Of a stretch of 64,000 nt of DNA, positions 28,680 through 38,126 are shown piece after piece (within the stretch, counting starts at the first letter, position 1; every line of letters begins with the position of its first letter). Under the pieces are notes generated by a model. The model was not told the origin of the DNA, made no database searches, and worked only from the letters and a program-made list of their open reading frames with translations. The DNA lies in the NCBI RefSeq assembly GCF_900110945.1, contig NZ_FOFL01000003.1, forward strand, positions 427,501-491,500, in the 5' to 3' direction. This DNA is from Devosia sp. YR412. Lineage in GTDB: Bacteria > Pseudomonadota > Alphaproteobacteria > Rhizobiales > Devosiaceae. The translations under genes and the position numbers were made by a program.

Positions 28680-29529
28680 GATTCATGACGTCCCGCAGAT
28701 GAATCGCCTTGAAGAACAGCGTCTTCGCCAGCGCCATGCTGGCCGAGCTGAGTGACATTCTGACACTGGCCAATTTATTGAGCGGCATGGCGTGTGATTG
28801 CGCGACAAGCTTCATTTCTCGCAACATATTATTCATCAGCCCGCGAGTGCTGTTGTTCGCATGATATCGGTTCGCAATATATGCCAATGGCAGATGGTAG
28901 GTCTTCCCCACATTTGCCAGGAACCAAGACATTTCGACATCGGCCACATATGGCAAGTGCGTGTCGTATCGATGCGTCGATCTTGATACGGTGCGCACCA
29001 ACAGGGGAATGCCGAATTGGTTTCGCATGGACAGGACGGCCTTGCGTCCAATAACGTCGCCGTCGATTTCGCCGGCTCTGTCGAATCGCCGATACGCAAG
29101 GTGCCGCCCGGCTTGATCAATATACTGCAGGTCGCAATAGACCGCCGATACGTCAGCCTCTCGCTCTGCCACTTCAACGGCGCGCTCCAGCGCATCAGGC
29201 GATGCAAGGAGGTCATCATGGCATAACAGCATATAGTATTTGGTCTCTACGAGATCGAGACAGGCATTGAAATGCGCCAACATGCTCAATGATTCAGCCT
29301 GTCGCACAATTCGGACGCGAGCATCGCTGCGGTATCGTTCCAGAATCTGAGCTGTATCGTCCGACGATTGATTGTCGCTGACAATGACATGCAATCGTTC
29401 CGTCGTCTGTCCTAACGCAGATTGCAAGGCCGCTTCGATATAGTCTGCGCCATTTCGAACTGGAATGAGAATGGTAAAATCACATGATCTGGAAAATTCC
29501 GGTTCAATAATACCTTCAGATAAAGTCAT
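28672..29529 (-). CDS. Glycosyltransferase family 2
   Basis: A 285-residue GT-A transferase with FTILIPVRNGADYIEAALQSAL, VSDNQSSDDTAQILERY and LLCHDDLLASPDALERA. The D-D of CHDD is the probable metal site. Downstream genes encode the Gtr module, with an eight-base overlap to gtrA. Donor and acceptor unknown. Confidence 0.84.
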   Translation of the reverse strand: MTLSEGIIEPEFSRSCDFTILIPVRNGADYIEAALQSALGQTTERLHVIVSDNQSSDDTAQILERYRSDARVRIVRQAESLSMLAHFNACLDLVETKYYMLLCHDDLLASPDALERAVEVAEREADVSAVYCDLQYIDQAGRHLAYRRFDRAGEIDGDVIGRKAVLSMRNQFGIPLLVRTVSRSTHRYDTHLPYVADVEMSWFLANVGKTYHLPLAYIANRYHANNSTRGLMNNMLREMKLVAQSHAMPLNKLASVRMSLSSASMALAKTLFFKAIHLRDVMNRG

Positions 29530-29601
29530 AATATATCAAACGATTCACTTGCCGATCCTAACCAATAGGGGCAGAAAAAACCTGTCCCGGCAAGGGCGCT
29601 G

Positions 29602-30510
29602 TTAGTCCTGTTGGGCAGACAATGTTCGCACAACACCATCTGCCAGACTTGTAGATGGTGTCCATCGGAACATTTTCCGGGCGTTGGAGATGTCCAACAC
29701 CACTTCGGCGGGATCGAATGGCCGGCCTGGCTTGAAGCTCTTGGCAAGCCGATGGCCGGTGGATTTTTCCACGATATCAATCAGTTCAATAAGGCTCGTT
29801 CCGACCCCGGAGCCGCAATTGAAGGTTCCCGTGACGTCGCTCTCTGTCGCGGTCAGCAGCAGTGCGATAACGTCGGAAATATAGATGTAGTCTCTGACAA
29901 TGCTGCCATCGCCCCACAGCGTTGCCGTCTGGCCGGTCCTAGCCAGACGGATAAAGGTGTTGACCGCCCCCAGCTGCCCGATCATGTCCTGGCCGGGTCC
30001 GTACGGATTAGCGAGGCGAATGATCGTCGCTGCGAAGCCGTGATTGGCCTCATACATCCGCAGATATTGCTCGATCGCCGATTTGACGACGCCGTAGGAG
30101 CTTACAGGGTTGAGCGGATGGGCCTCGTCGATGGGCAGATAGTGCGGCTGCCCATAGACGGCGCCGCCGGAGGACAGGAAAAGGATGCGCCGATTGCCGA
30201 TGTGGCGCATCGCCTCCAGCAGTCGCACCGTGCCCATGAGATTGGTTTCGATATCAGCGAGCGGGTCGGCATTGGATGTTGCGGGCGTGACCGAGGTGGC
30301 AAAGTGGCAAATGCGGTCGGCGCGGCCCAATAGGTCGGTGTCGCTGGCCAATGCCTCGATCCCGCCGGATCGGTAGTCCACCGCCGTGCCATGTCCCTTC
30401 GTGATAGTTGGTGCACGGCCTACAATCGTAACGCTATGGCCCTTGTCGACCGCAGCAGCCACAAAATGCCTGCCGATAAAGCCGCTGCCGCCGATGACCA
30501 CCAGATGCAT
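29602..30510 (-). CDS. NAD(P)-dependent sugar epimerase/dehydratase (extended SDR)
   Basis: A 302-residue nucleotide-sugar enzyme. The Rossmann motif GGSGFIGRHF is at residues 7-16. The active site is formed by SSGGAVYG and YGVVK (YxxxK), followed by RLANPYGPGQ as in UDP-glucose 4-epimerase relatives. It could be a 4-epimerase or a 4-ketoreductase; its place just after rmlA suggests it may act on a dTDP-sugar. It is not a clear RmlD: the N terminus and the YGPGQ region fit the GalE/WcaG side better. Confidence 0.8.
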   Translation of the reverse strand: MHLVVIGGSGFIGRHFVAAAVDKGHSVTIVGRAPTITKGHGTAVDYRSGGIEALASDTDLLGRADRICHFATSVTPATSNADPLADIETNLMGTVRLLEAMRHIGNRRILFLSSGGAVYGQPHYLPIDEAHPLNPVSSYGVVKSAIEQYLRMYEANHGFAATIIRLANPYGPGQDMIGQLGAVNTFIRLARTGQTATLWGDGSIVRDYIYISDVIALLLTATESDVTGTFNCGSGVGTSLIELIDIVEKSTGHRLAKSFKPGRPFDPAEVVLDISNARKMFRWTPSTSLADGVVRTLSAQQD

Positions 30511-30543
30511 ATGTCGCTTGCCTCCAAAGGCCGCGCGGTGGCG

Positions 30544-31413
30544 TCAACGACCTGCGGCAATGCTTTTTAGATAGCCGCCATAGGCACTCTTGCCCAGCGC
30601 TTGGGCGGCCGCCTCGAGCTGCGCCAAGTCGATGAAACCCTGCCGGAAGGCAATTTCCTCGGGACAGGCAATCTTGATGCCTTGCCGTTTTTCCAGGATG
30701 CCGACGAACTCGGCAGCTTCCAGCAGACTGTCGGGCGTACCGGTGTCGAGCCAGGTATAGCCCCGTCCCATCAGTTCGACATTGAGCTGACCGCGCTCGA
30801 GGTAGATCCGGTTGACGTCGGTGATCTCCAGCTCGCCACGGGCCGATGGCTGGAGATCGGCCGCAATGTCGACGACCGTACCGTCGTAAAAATATAGTCC
30901 CGTCACGGCCCAGTTCGAGCGCGGCATAGCCGGCTTTTCCTCCAGCGAAATGGCAGCCATCTGGGCATCGAATTCAACCACGCCATAGCGCTCGGGATCG
31001 GCGACGCGGTAGGCGAACACGCTGGCACCATGGCTGCGGCGCGATGCAGCGCCAAGGATGCCGGCCAAGCCATTTCCAAAGAAGATGTTGTCGCCCAGGA
31101 TCAGGCATGACGGCTGGCGATCGACGAAATGCGCGCCGATCGTGTAGGCTTGGGCAAGGCCGGCCGGCTCGGGTTGCACGGCATAGCTGATAGCGATGCC
31201 CCACTGCGAGCCATCGCCGAGCAGGCGCTTGAAGCTGTCACTGTCATGTGGTGTGGTGATGATGAGTATATCGCGGATGCCCGCCAGCATAAGCGTGGTC
31301 AGCGGGTAATAGATCATAGGCTTGTCGTAGATCGGCAGCAACTGCTTGGATACCGCAGCCGTGATCGGATAAAGCCGCGTGCCGCTGCCTCCCGCCAATA
31401 TGATGCCCTTCAC
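30544..31413 (-). CDS. rfbA: Glucose-1-phosphate thymidylyltransferase
   Basis: A 289-residue enzyme joining glucose-1-phosphate and dTTP to dTDP-glucose. The activation motif is [33 protein letters not shown] (residues 6-38), with [10 protein letters not shown] and [20 protein letters not shown] further on. The length is standard. Its ATG overlaps the rfbB stop by four bases. Confidence 0.95.
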   Translation of the reverse strand: MKGIILAGGSGTRLYPITAAVSKQLLPIYDKPMIYYPLTTLMLAGIRDILIITTPHDSDSFKRLLGDGSQWGIAISYAVQPEPAGLAQAYTIGAHFVDRQPSCLILGDNIFFGNGLAGILGAASRRSHGASVFAYRVADPERYGVVEFDAQMAAISLEEKPAMPRSNWAVTGLYFYDGTVVDIAADLQPSARGELEITDVNRIYLERGQLNVELMGRGYTWLDTGTPDSLLEAAEFVGILEKRQGIKIACPEEIAFRQGFIDLAQLEAAAQALGKSAYGGYLKSIAAGR

Positions 31414-32492
31414 GGCGCGTCTCCCTTGATCGCGGCATTCACCGTCGTCGTTATCAGTCCCAGCCGCTCACCGTCATGGCGGGCGAGGAGCGGTTTCCAC
31501 CACCATTCATTGTCGAGATACCAGCGGATGGTCTGCTCTATGCCGGAGTCAAACGTGTAGCCGGCGCGCCAGCCCAGCTCGGTTTCCAGCCGCGTTGCGT
31601 CGATGGCGTAGCGTGCGTCATGTCCCGGACGATCCTCGACGAAAGCGATCAGATCGGACCGTGCTGCCGTCGCAGGCCTGATGTCGTCGAGGATGGCGCA
31701 GATGGCACGAACCACATCAATGTTCCGTCGCTCATTGCGACCGCCGACATTATAGGTTTCGCCCGGACGCCCACGCGCCGCGATGATATCCAACGCCCTG
31801 ACGTGATCGTCTACATGCAGCCAGTCGCGGATATTCTCGCCGCGCCCGTAGACCGGCAAGGTCTTGCCGTTCAGGGCGTTGAGAATGGTCAGCGGGATGA
31901 GTTTTTCTGGAAAGTGGTAAGGGCCATAGTTGTTCGAGCAATTTGAGACTACCACCGGCAGCCCATAGGTCCGCTGCCAGGCCTTGGCCAGGTGGTCCGA
32001 GGCCGCCTTGCTGGCCGAATAGGGCGAACTGGGGTCGTAGGGCGTGGTCTCTGCAAACAGGCCCTCAGCGCCGAGCGATCCATAGACTTCATCGGTCGAT
32101 ACATGGAGGAAGCGGAACGCCGCCTGTTGGGCGGGCGGCAGCGTCATCCAATAGGCACGGCTCGCCTCAAGCAGAGTAAATGTGCCGAGCACGTTGGTCT
32201 GGATGAATTCGGCCGCGCCGGTGATCGAACGGTCGACATGGCTCTCGGCGGCCAGATGCATCACCCGGTCAGGACGAAACTCGGTCAATGCCGCGGCCAT
32301 AGCCGCGGCATCGCAGATGTCGGCCTTGAGGAACCGATAATTGGGCCGATCTGCCACGAGTGCCAGCGAAGCCAGATTGCCGGCGTAGGTCAGCTTGTCG
32401 ACAGTCAGGACCTCGTAGCCAAGTTCGAGGACGAGGTAACGCACCAGCGCCGACCCGATGAACCCTGCTCCGCCCGTGACCAAAACCCGCAT
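31410..32492 (-). CDS. rfbB: dTDP-glucose 4,6-dehydratase
   Basis: A 360-residue extended SDR making dTDP-4-keto-6-deoxyglucose. The ATG at 32492 gives [20 protein letters not shown]; a longer frame upstream is non-conserved. [22 protein letters not shown] and YSASKAASD (YxxxK) are diagnostic, and the Asp-Glu pair of STDE is the dehydratase catalytic pair. It is coupled to rfbA. No rmlD follows. Confidence 0.95.
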   Translation of the reverse strand: MRVLVTGGAGFIGSALVRYLVLELGYEVLTVDKLTYAGNLASLALVADRPNYRFLKADICDAAAMAAALTEFRPDRVMHLAAESHVDRSITGAAEFIQTNVLGTFTLLEASRAYWMTLPPAQQAAFRFLHVSTDEVYGSLGAEGLFAETTPYDPSSPYSASKAASDHLAKAWQRTYGLPVVVSNCSNNYGPYHFPEKLIPLTILNALNGKTLPVYGRGENIRDWLHVDDHVRALDIIAARGRPGETYNVGGRNERRNIDVVRAICAILDDIRPATAARSDLIAFVEDRPGHDARYAIDATRLETELGWRAGYTFDSGIEQTIRWYLDNEWWWKPLLARHDGERLGLITTTVNAAIKGDAP

Positions 32493-32591
32493 GAATAAGC
32501 GTCCAGACCAAACTTGATTTAAATGCCGCGCGTTGACGGGCAAGCTCCAGTGGCCAGCCCGATCCCGGCCGAGCTGCCCACACTAGCCGAA

Positions 32592-33362
32592 CTACGCCTT
32601 TCGACGCAGGAAGCCGCTTGGCGCCACCGAAATCAGCAACTTGTCGTCGATGGTGGTGTCAATCTCGAACTCCGGATGGGTTTCGAGATATTTCCACACA
32701 GCCGTCTTGGGGTTGTCACCATGGCCCCAAGGGCGGTCCGGATAGGCGTCGGCAGGCAGATCCTCGATGATGGTGTCGAACACCACGCAATAGCTTCCCG
32801 GCGTCACCATTGGCGCATAGGCTTTGAGTTCGCCCAGCACGTGATCGTGGGTATGGTTGGAATCAAGGCTTACCAGAACGCGCTTGGCGGCGCCGACCTT
32901 GGCGCGGACCTGCTCAACAATGGATGCATCTATGGACGACCCCTGGATCATGTCGATGCGATTGGACATGGGATGGGCCTTGATGGCCGCAAGGTTATGG
33001 GCGCGAATATCGATATCCACGCCGACGACGCGGCGTTTCGGCTGTCGTGGATCCAAAAGCTCGCCTGCTTCCACCGCATCGCAATAATCCAGCAGAGCTA
33101 GCATGGACGCACTGAGAATGAGTGAGCCGCCGTGCGCAATGCCGGTTTCCACGATAACATCCGGGCGTGTCGTCCAGATCAATTCCTGCATAGCCACCAT
33201 ATCCTGCGGATACTGGATGATGGGCCGACCAAGTGACGAGAAATTATATGAATACTGTGCCGCAATGGACTGATTGCTGAAGGTCTCAGCGGCGCCTTTC
33301 AAGGCATGGTTCTGGCCAATAGCGGCAACTCGGGCCGCAACTTCGTCCTGAAAATCAGTCAT
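32592..33362 (-). CDS. CmcI-family (cephalosporin hydroxylase-like) SAM-dependent O-methyltransferase
   Basis: A 256-residue protein of the CmcI fold. Diagnostic parts are VIVETGIAHGGSLILSASML (SAM loop), VVGVDIDIRAHN, VSLDSNHTHDHVLGELKAY and WGHGDNPKTAVWKYL. Despite the family name, homologues in glycan clusters are thought to be sugar O-methyltransferases. It overlaps the upstream methyltransferase gene by eight bases. Confidence 0.82.
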   Translation of the reverse strand: MTDFQDEVAARVAAIGQNHALKGAAETFSNQSIAAQYSYNFSSLGRPIIQYPQDMVAMQELIWTTRPDVIVETGIAHGGSLILSASMLALLDYCDAVEAGELLDPRQPKRRVVGVDIDIRAHNLAAIKAHPMSNRIDMIQGSSIDASIVEQVRAKVGAAKRVLVSLDSNHTHDHVLGELKAYAPMVTPGSYCVVFDTIIEDLPADAYPDRPWGHGDNPKTAVWKYLETHPEFEIDTTIDDKLLISVAPSGFLRRKA

Positions 33363-34404
33363 TGTCTATTCCGATGTAGTTGTACCTGTTTCCAGACATC
33401 TCGCGGATCTCCGGCAGATAATTGCTGTTCATGACATAGATAGTTGCGCCGTCGGTCAGTCGACTAAGCCCCTTTTCGGGCGACTGGACTTCTATCCCCG
33501 TTGCAGGCAGGTACTTTCCCTGCTTGGCCTTGTTGATGTCGATAACGGTATCGACCTGCAGGCCGAGCCGTTCCATCATCAAGCAGAATAGAACCCCTTT
33601 TGAGGCGCCGCCCCAGACGGCTAACGAGGCCAAATCGGGAGCCTCGACCTTGGCCCCGAACTCAGCTGGAAATTGAACCCGATCAGTCTCGTCTAGCGTT
33701 GGTCGTCGTACGGAGCCAAGGTCTGCCACTATGCTGAGATACTGACCGCCAAAAGATCGTTTGGCTTCGTAGACCTTGCCAAAAATGCGCAGAAAGTCGG
33801 TTAGGCGGAAATAGTTCACATGCTCGTAGAACACGTCGAACCATGTGCGATTTTCGCAGATCCAGTCCAAGCATGGCACCTCGATGTAAATCTTGCCGCC
33901 ACCGCCGTTGGCATCGCGAAGATCGTGCAGGAAATCGACCGGGTTTTGAATGTGCTCAAGCACATGGCGCAGGATCAGCCCTTCGCCGGAAATTCCAAGA
34001 TCGGCATTGAAATAGCTGCGGATGATGCGGGGGTTGCTGCCCTCGTAGGTCGGGTCGTATCCTCGGATATCGGCGCCTCGCGACGCGAGCAGTTCCAGAA
34101 AAAGCCCTTTGCCACAGCCAACCTCGACAAGGCCCTCGCGCCCCATTGTCGTTTCGACCAGCTCAGCAATCGACTGAAGATGACGTTGAAAAAGTGGGCT
34201 ATTACCCTGCTCATTCTGATACTCGGCATCATAAACCATCAGCGCAGGATCAAATGCCTGATTGTATATAAGCCCGGAGGTCAAATCCTCTACCAGCACC
34301 ACGTCACCCCTCGGGCAGTTGCGGGCCTCTTCCCGAGAAGGATACATCCGGTTTTGAAAGATCGGCAATCCTTCAACACGGTACAATTCTCTAGCGTCGC
34401 TCAT
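33355..34404 (-). CDS. SAM-dependent methyltransferase with C-terminal Rossmann-like domain
   Basis: A 349-residue protein. Residues about 85-200 contain the SAM domain (LVEVGCGKGLFLELLASRG, LILRHVLEHIQNPVDFLHDL, KIYIEVPCLDW). The C-terminal part with LASLAVWGGASKGVLFCLMMERLG resembles the Methyltransf_14 domain of the C-methyltransferase encoded next door, but the N-terminal Zn ribbon is missing. The substrate is probably a nucleotide-sugar or glycan unit. Both ends overlap neighbours. Confidence 0.78.
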   Translation of the reverse strand: MSDARELYRVEGLPIFQNRMYPSREEARNCPRGDVVLVEDLTSGLIYNQAFDPALMVYDAEYQNEQGNSPLFQRHLQSIAELVETTMGREGLVEVGCGKGLFLELLASRGADIRGYDPTYEGSNPRIIRSYFNADLGISGEGLILRHVLEHIQNPVDFLHDLRDANGGGGKIYIEVPCLDWICENRTWFDVFYEHVNYFRLTDFLRIFGKVYEAKRSFGGQYLSIVADLGSVRRPTLDETDRVQFPAEFGAKVEAPDLASLAVWGGASKGVLFCLMMERLGLQVDTVIDINKAKQGKYLPATGIEVQSPEKGLSRLTDGATIYVMNSNYLPEIREMSGNRYNYIGIDND

Positions 34405-35243
34405 GAATGACCTGTTGTGCGATGGAGTTTTTCGGCATTACCCCAAAAGGCAAAGGGTTCATAGTCGGGATATGGATAGTGCCCAAGATTGGGTACGATC
34501 TGTGATCCTGCTGCCGCGATCCAGCTCTCCACCAAAGCTCTGACTGATATGCCTTTGCCAGAGCAAATATTGATCGGCCCCAAACCCTTATGGCTCAGCG
34601 AAATGGTGGCGAGCAGTTCTGTGGCTCGCTCGATAGGCAAGAAGTCCCGCAACTGATCGCCTTGGGACATGTTGAAGCGGGTCTCGCCGCGTTCGATTGC
34701 AGCGTGGAGGCTTGACCAAAGCGATGTGGGCGCTTGACCCTGCCCATAAAGGTAAAACAAACGACACCAGCTCAATTCGAACGGAAGCTGCGTCTGCAAC
34801 AATTCAAGTTGACGATGCAGAATGTGTTTGGCCAGTGCATAGGCATTGGTCGGCTCTGGTGTATCGAGCTCCGACAGTTCACCCGATTTCATGCCATATT
34901 CGAGGCAGGTGCCGGTGATGACCAGTCTCGATGCCCCATCCACGATGAGCTGCTTGAGGAAGTCGTATTGAAGCGGAAGCTCGTGCTCGAAATGGTGCAA
35001 TGACTTGTAGTTGGGCAATCCGCCCCATCCGAGATGCACCACGACGTTTGGCCGCCCCAGACGATCGAAGGCTCCTGCGGCGTCGGATATATCAAGTGCG
35101 ACTTTTTCGATGCCTTCGAGGTGATCGAGTCGTGCCACATCGCGGGCAGTAGCCACGACCTCGGTACCTTGCGCAACAAGCGAAGGGACCAGATGACGAC
35201 CAATAAAACCGCTGGCGCCTATAACCGCGACGCGCCCTATCAC
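34401..35243 (-). CDS. NAD(P)-dependent sugar epimerase/reductase
   Basis: A 280-residue extended SDR starting with GTG that overlaps the rfbC-like stop. It has VAVIGASGFIGRHLVPSL at the N terminus, VITGTCLEYG and AYALAKHILHRQLE (YxxxK). It lies within the CDP-glucose block and is the likeliest 4-ketoreductase finishing the branched deoxysugar. An epimerase role cannot be excluded. Confidence 0.78.
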   Translation of the reverse strand: MIGRVAVIGASGFIGRHLVPSLVAQGTEVVATARDVARLDHLEGIEKVALDISDAAGAFDRLGRPNVVVHLGWGGLPNYKSLHHFEHELPLQYDFLKQLIVDGASRLVITGTCLEYGMKSGELSELDTPEPTNAYALAKHILHRQLELLQTQLPFELSWCRLFYLYGQGQAPTSLWSSLHAAIERGETRFNMSQGDQLRDFLPIERATELLATISLSHKGLGPINICSGKGISVRALVESWIAAAGSQIVPNLGHYPYPDYEPFAFWGNAEKLHRTTGHS

Positions 35244-35791
35244 GAGCTCGCGACCAAGTTCGGATGTGTCGTGTCGGCGGATGATATGCGTCTACGGTCT
35301 GTTGAATCCACCTCCAACGGCCAGTCCACCCCGATTGCCGGATCATCCCAGCGAATCCCGCGACCAAAGCCAGGGGCGTAGGGCACCGTCATGGCATAAA
35401 GCACTTCGGAACTGTCCTCCAGCGTCTGGAAGCCATGGGCGAAACCCTTAGGGATGTAAAGCTGGCGGTGATTGCTTGCACTCAGCTCCACGCCGAACCA
35501 TTTGCCAAAGCTGGGCGAGCCCTGCCGCAGGTCCACTATAGCGTCGAATATCGCGCCGCGCGTGACGCGCACCAGCTTGTCTTCCTCATGCGGCTGGGCT
35601 TGGAAATGCAGGCCCCGCAAGGTGCCCTTGAGCGCATTGAAAGACACCGATTGCTGCACGAAGTGACCGTCCAGGCTATGCCGTGCAAAGTCTTCGGCGC
35701 AGGCCGTGCGCGCAAAGAAGCCACGCGCGTCGGCATGCGGCTCGATGTCGAGCACGAAAGCACCGGCAAGAGGCGTCTCGGTGAACTTCAC
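35240..35791 (-). CDS. rfbC: RmlC-like dTDP/CDP-4-keto-6-deoxyhexose 3,5-epimerase
   Basis: A 183-residue cupin of the RmlC family. Key parts are DARGFFARTACAEDF, KGTLRGLHFQ with the catalytic His, YIPKGFAHGFQTLED and YAPGFGRGIRWDDPAIGVDWP. It sits inside the CDP-sugar genes rather than beside rfbA/rfbB, so its true substrate could be CDP-4-keto-6-deoxyglucose. Starts with GTG (GTGA overlap with the C-methyltransferase gene). Confidence 0.88.
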   Translation of the reverse strand: MKFTETPLAGAFVLDIEPHADARGFFARTACAEDFARHSLDGHFVQQSVSFNALKGTLRGLHFQAQPHEEDKLVRVTRGAIFDAIVDLRQGSPSFGKWFGVELSASNHRQLYIPKGFAHGFQTLEDSSEVLYAMTVPYAPGFGRGIRWDDPAIGVDWPLEVDSTDRRRISSADTTHPNLVASS

Positions 35792-37023
35792 GGGATGATG
35801 TCCAGCGTTGGGATGGGCACCACGAACTGCCCGCCCCAGACGTGGATGCCAGACATCTGCTCGATGATCTCGTCGCGGATGTTCCAGGGCAGGATCAGTA
35901 GATAGTCGGGTCGGCGTGTTGCTATCTCTTCGGGCGCCAATACGGGAATGCGGGAGCCGGGGAGCAAGCGACCTTGCTTGGTCGGGTTTTTGTCGACGAC
36001 GAAATCCACCATGTCGGCGCGCACGCCGCAGTAGTTGAGCAGGGTGTTGCCCTTGGCGGCAGCGCCATAGCCGGCAACGGTCTTGCCGGCGGCGCGCGCC
36101 TCGATGAGGAATTGCAGCAAGGCCCGCTTGGTCTGTACCACCTCTGCGGCGAAGGCATCGTAGCGTTCGGCATTGTCGAGGCCTTCGGCCTTTTCGCGCG
36201 CCAGCATTTCACCCACCGCCGGCGTTGCCGCATGGCCCGACGCCGTGTGGCAGACGAAGACCCGCAGGCTGCCGCCATGGGTCGGAAGGGTTTCGACATC
36301 AAACACGCGCAGGCCCGCGCGGGCAAAAATCGGCTCCAGAGCGGTCAGCGAGAGATAGGTGTAGTGCTCGTGATAAATCGTATCGAACTGGTTCTGTGTC
36401 AGCAGGTTCAACAGATGCGGAAACTCCAGGGTAACGACACCCTCGGGCTTGAGCACCAGCGGCATGCCGCCGACGAAGTCGTTGATATCCGGAACGTGCG
36501 CTAGCACATTGTTGCCCAGCAGCAGATCGACGCTCCAGCCATCGGCCGCAAGCGCCGCGGCGCTGTCACGGCCAAAGAACATTTCCCGTGTTTCGACGCC
36601 CTTGAGGCGCGCCGCGGCGGCCGTATTGGCGGTGGGCTCGATACCGAGCGCGGGAATCCCGGCCCTGGCGAAGAATTGCAGCAGGTAGCCGTCATTGCTG
36701 GCCAGTTCCATCACCCGGCTCTGCGGGCCGAGCGACAGCCGCGCCGTCATGGCCTCGACATAGCGCCGGGCATGCTCGACCCAGCCGGATGAGAATGACG
36801 AGAAGTAGACGTAGTCCTCATGGAAATGCGCGCTGGAATCAGGGCTCGATTCGAGCTGCACCAGCCAGCACGCTTCGCAGACGCAGGTCTTGAGCGGATA
36901 GAACATCTCGCCCTTGCTGGCATCCTCTGGCTTGATGAAGGCATTGGAGATGGGAGACAGGCCAAGATCGCAGACCACGCGGCTGAGTGGCGCCCCGCAG
37001 GCCATGCATGTCGCTGTATTCAT
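35788..37023 (-). CDS. Sugar C-methyltransferase (TylCIII/NovU type)
   Basis: A 411-residue three-domain enzyme. The N-terminal Zn-binding domain (Methyltransf_13) has CMACGAPL near residue 5-12 and CVCEAC near 50. The central SAM domain begins VMELASNDGYLLQFFARAG and has the long EFPHLLNLL and DTIYHEHYTYLS motifs, where the Tyr/His/Glu set is catalytic in TcaB9-like enzymes. The C-terminal Methyltransf_14 domain has VAGYGAAAKGNTLLNYCG. Such enzymes attach a methyl group to a carbon of a keto-sugar, giving a branched deoxysugar. ATGA overlap with rfbG. Confidence 0.9.
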   Translation of the reverse strand: MNTATCMACGAPLSRVVCDLGLSPISNAFIKPEDASKGEMFYPLKTCVCEACWLVQLESSPDSSAHFHEDYVYFSSFSSGWVEHARRYVEAMTARLSLGPQSRVMELASNDGYLLQFFARAGIPALGIEPTANTAAAARLKGVETREMFFGRDSAAALAADGWSVDLLLGNNVLAHVPDINDFVGGMPLVLKPEGVVTLEFPHLLNLLTQNQFDTIYHEHYTYLSLTALEPIFARAGLRVFDVETLPTHGGSLRVFVCHTASGHAATPAVGEMLAREKAEGLDNAERYDAFAAEVVQTKRALLQFLIEARAAGKTVAGYGAAAKGNTLLNYCGVRADMVDFVVDKNPTKQGRLLPGSRIPVLAPEEIATRRPDYLLILPWNIRDEIIEQMSGIHVWGGQFVVPIPTLDIIP

Positions 37024-38126
37024 TGGAGGTACTCGTCGATCTGTGTGGCCATCAGGGATGCGGCAGCCGAACTATCCTGCGCCACCGCACGATACCAGCC
37101 AGCGGTCTGCTGCAGCGCCTTGTCCAGCGTCCAGCGCGATTGCCAGTGGAGGTCACGCCGGGCGCGGCTGGAGTCGAGGTAGAGGAAAGCGGCTTCATGC
37201 GGTGCGTTTGCTTGGCCCTCTACCTGCCATTGCAATTCGGGCCAATGTTGAGCGAGCCGGGTCAGCAATTCGCCGACGCTGACATTGTCAGCCGTATCAG
37301 GACCAAAATTGAAGGCGGTGGCGGCGTGGCGATCGCCGGCTAGCAGGGCATTGCCCAGCGTCAGATAGCCGGACAGGCAATCCAGCACATGCTGCCAGGG
37401 GCGAGTGGCGGCCGGGTTGCGCACTGTCAGGATATTTTGGCTGGCGGCTGCCCGCGCAGCATCGGCAACCAGGCGGTCCTCGCTCCAGTCTCCGCCGCCA
37501 ATGACATTGCCGGCGCGCGCCGTCGCCACCAGCACACCTGCACCGTCGAAAAAGCTCTTACGGTAACTTTGTGCGACCAGCTCGGTTGCTGCCTTGCTGG
37601 CGCTATAGGGGTCATGTCCGCCAAGGGCGTCTGTCTCGCGGTAGCCCCACTCCCAGCCGCGGTTGTCATAGCATTTGTCGGTGGTGACGACGACAATGCC
37701 GGCGATGCCCGGCACAGAGCGCGCCGCTTCCAGCAGGTTGACGGTGCCCATGACATTTGTCGACCAGGTCTCGATCGGGTCGGCATAGCTCTGCCGGACC
37801 AATGCCTGCGCCGCCATATGGATCACGAGGTTCGGGCGCGCCTGCGCCATGGCTGTGTGGAGGGCTGCTGCATCGCGAATATCGGCTATGGTTTCGCTGG
37901 CCAGCATGCCGCCAATATCGGCGAGTACGGCCAAGTTAGGTAACGACGACGCCCTTAGGGCATAGCCATGCACCTCGGCGCCGAGCTGCCGCAGCAAGGC
38001 CACCATCCAGCTGCCCTTGAAGCCGGAATGTCCAGTCAGGAACACCCGGCGACCAGCCAGATTGCCCAGGGTTGAGCGCAGCGAAGTCAAGCCCAAGCCT
38101 TCCAGGGTGCCTTGCCGCTCTGCCAC
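37020..38126 (-). CDS. rfbG: CDP-glucose 4,6-dehydratase
   Basis: A 368-residue extended SDR. The GTG start at 38126 has GGAGG five bases upstream, although it lies 40 bases inside rfbF. Motifs are [49 protein letters not shown] (with Thr-Asp-Lys as in CDP dehydratases) and YSASKAATE (YxxxK). [17 protein letters not shown] and [14 protein letters not shown] are characteristic of RfbG. It makes CDP-4-keto-6-deoxyglucose for the following enzymes. Confidence 0.94.
   Translation of the reverse strand: MAERQGTLEGLGLTSLRSTLGNLAGRRVFLTGHSGFKGSWMVALLRQLGAEVHGYALRASSLPNLAVLADIGGMLASETIADIRDAAALHTAMAQARPNLVIHMAAQALVRQSYADPIETWSTNVMGTVNLLEAARSVPGIAGIVVVTTDKCYDNRGWEWGYRETDALGGHDPYSASKAATELVAQSYRKSFFDGAGVLVATARAGNVIGGGDWSEDRLVADAARAAASQNILTVRNPAATRPWQHVLDCLSGYLTLGNALLAGDRHAATAFNFGPDTADNVSVGELLTRLAQHWPELQWQVEGQANAPHEAAFLYLDSSRARRDLHWQSRWTLDKALQQTAGWYRAVAQDSSAAASLMATQIDEYLQ

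Noticed and set aside
32592-33362. Antibiotic (cephalosporin) biosynthesis gene
   Set aside because: CmcI-like sequence is present, but the context is entirely glycan biosynthesis, where this family is taken to be sugar methyltransferases.
29602-35243. Either SDR gene (29602-30510 or 34401-35243) as rmlD
   Set aside because: Both look more like general epimerase/reductase SDRs; neither shows the RmlD pattern I would expect.
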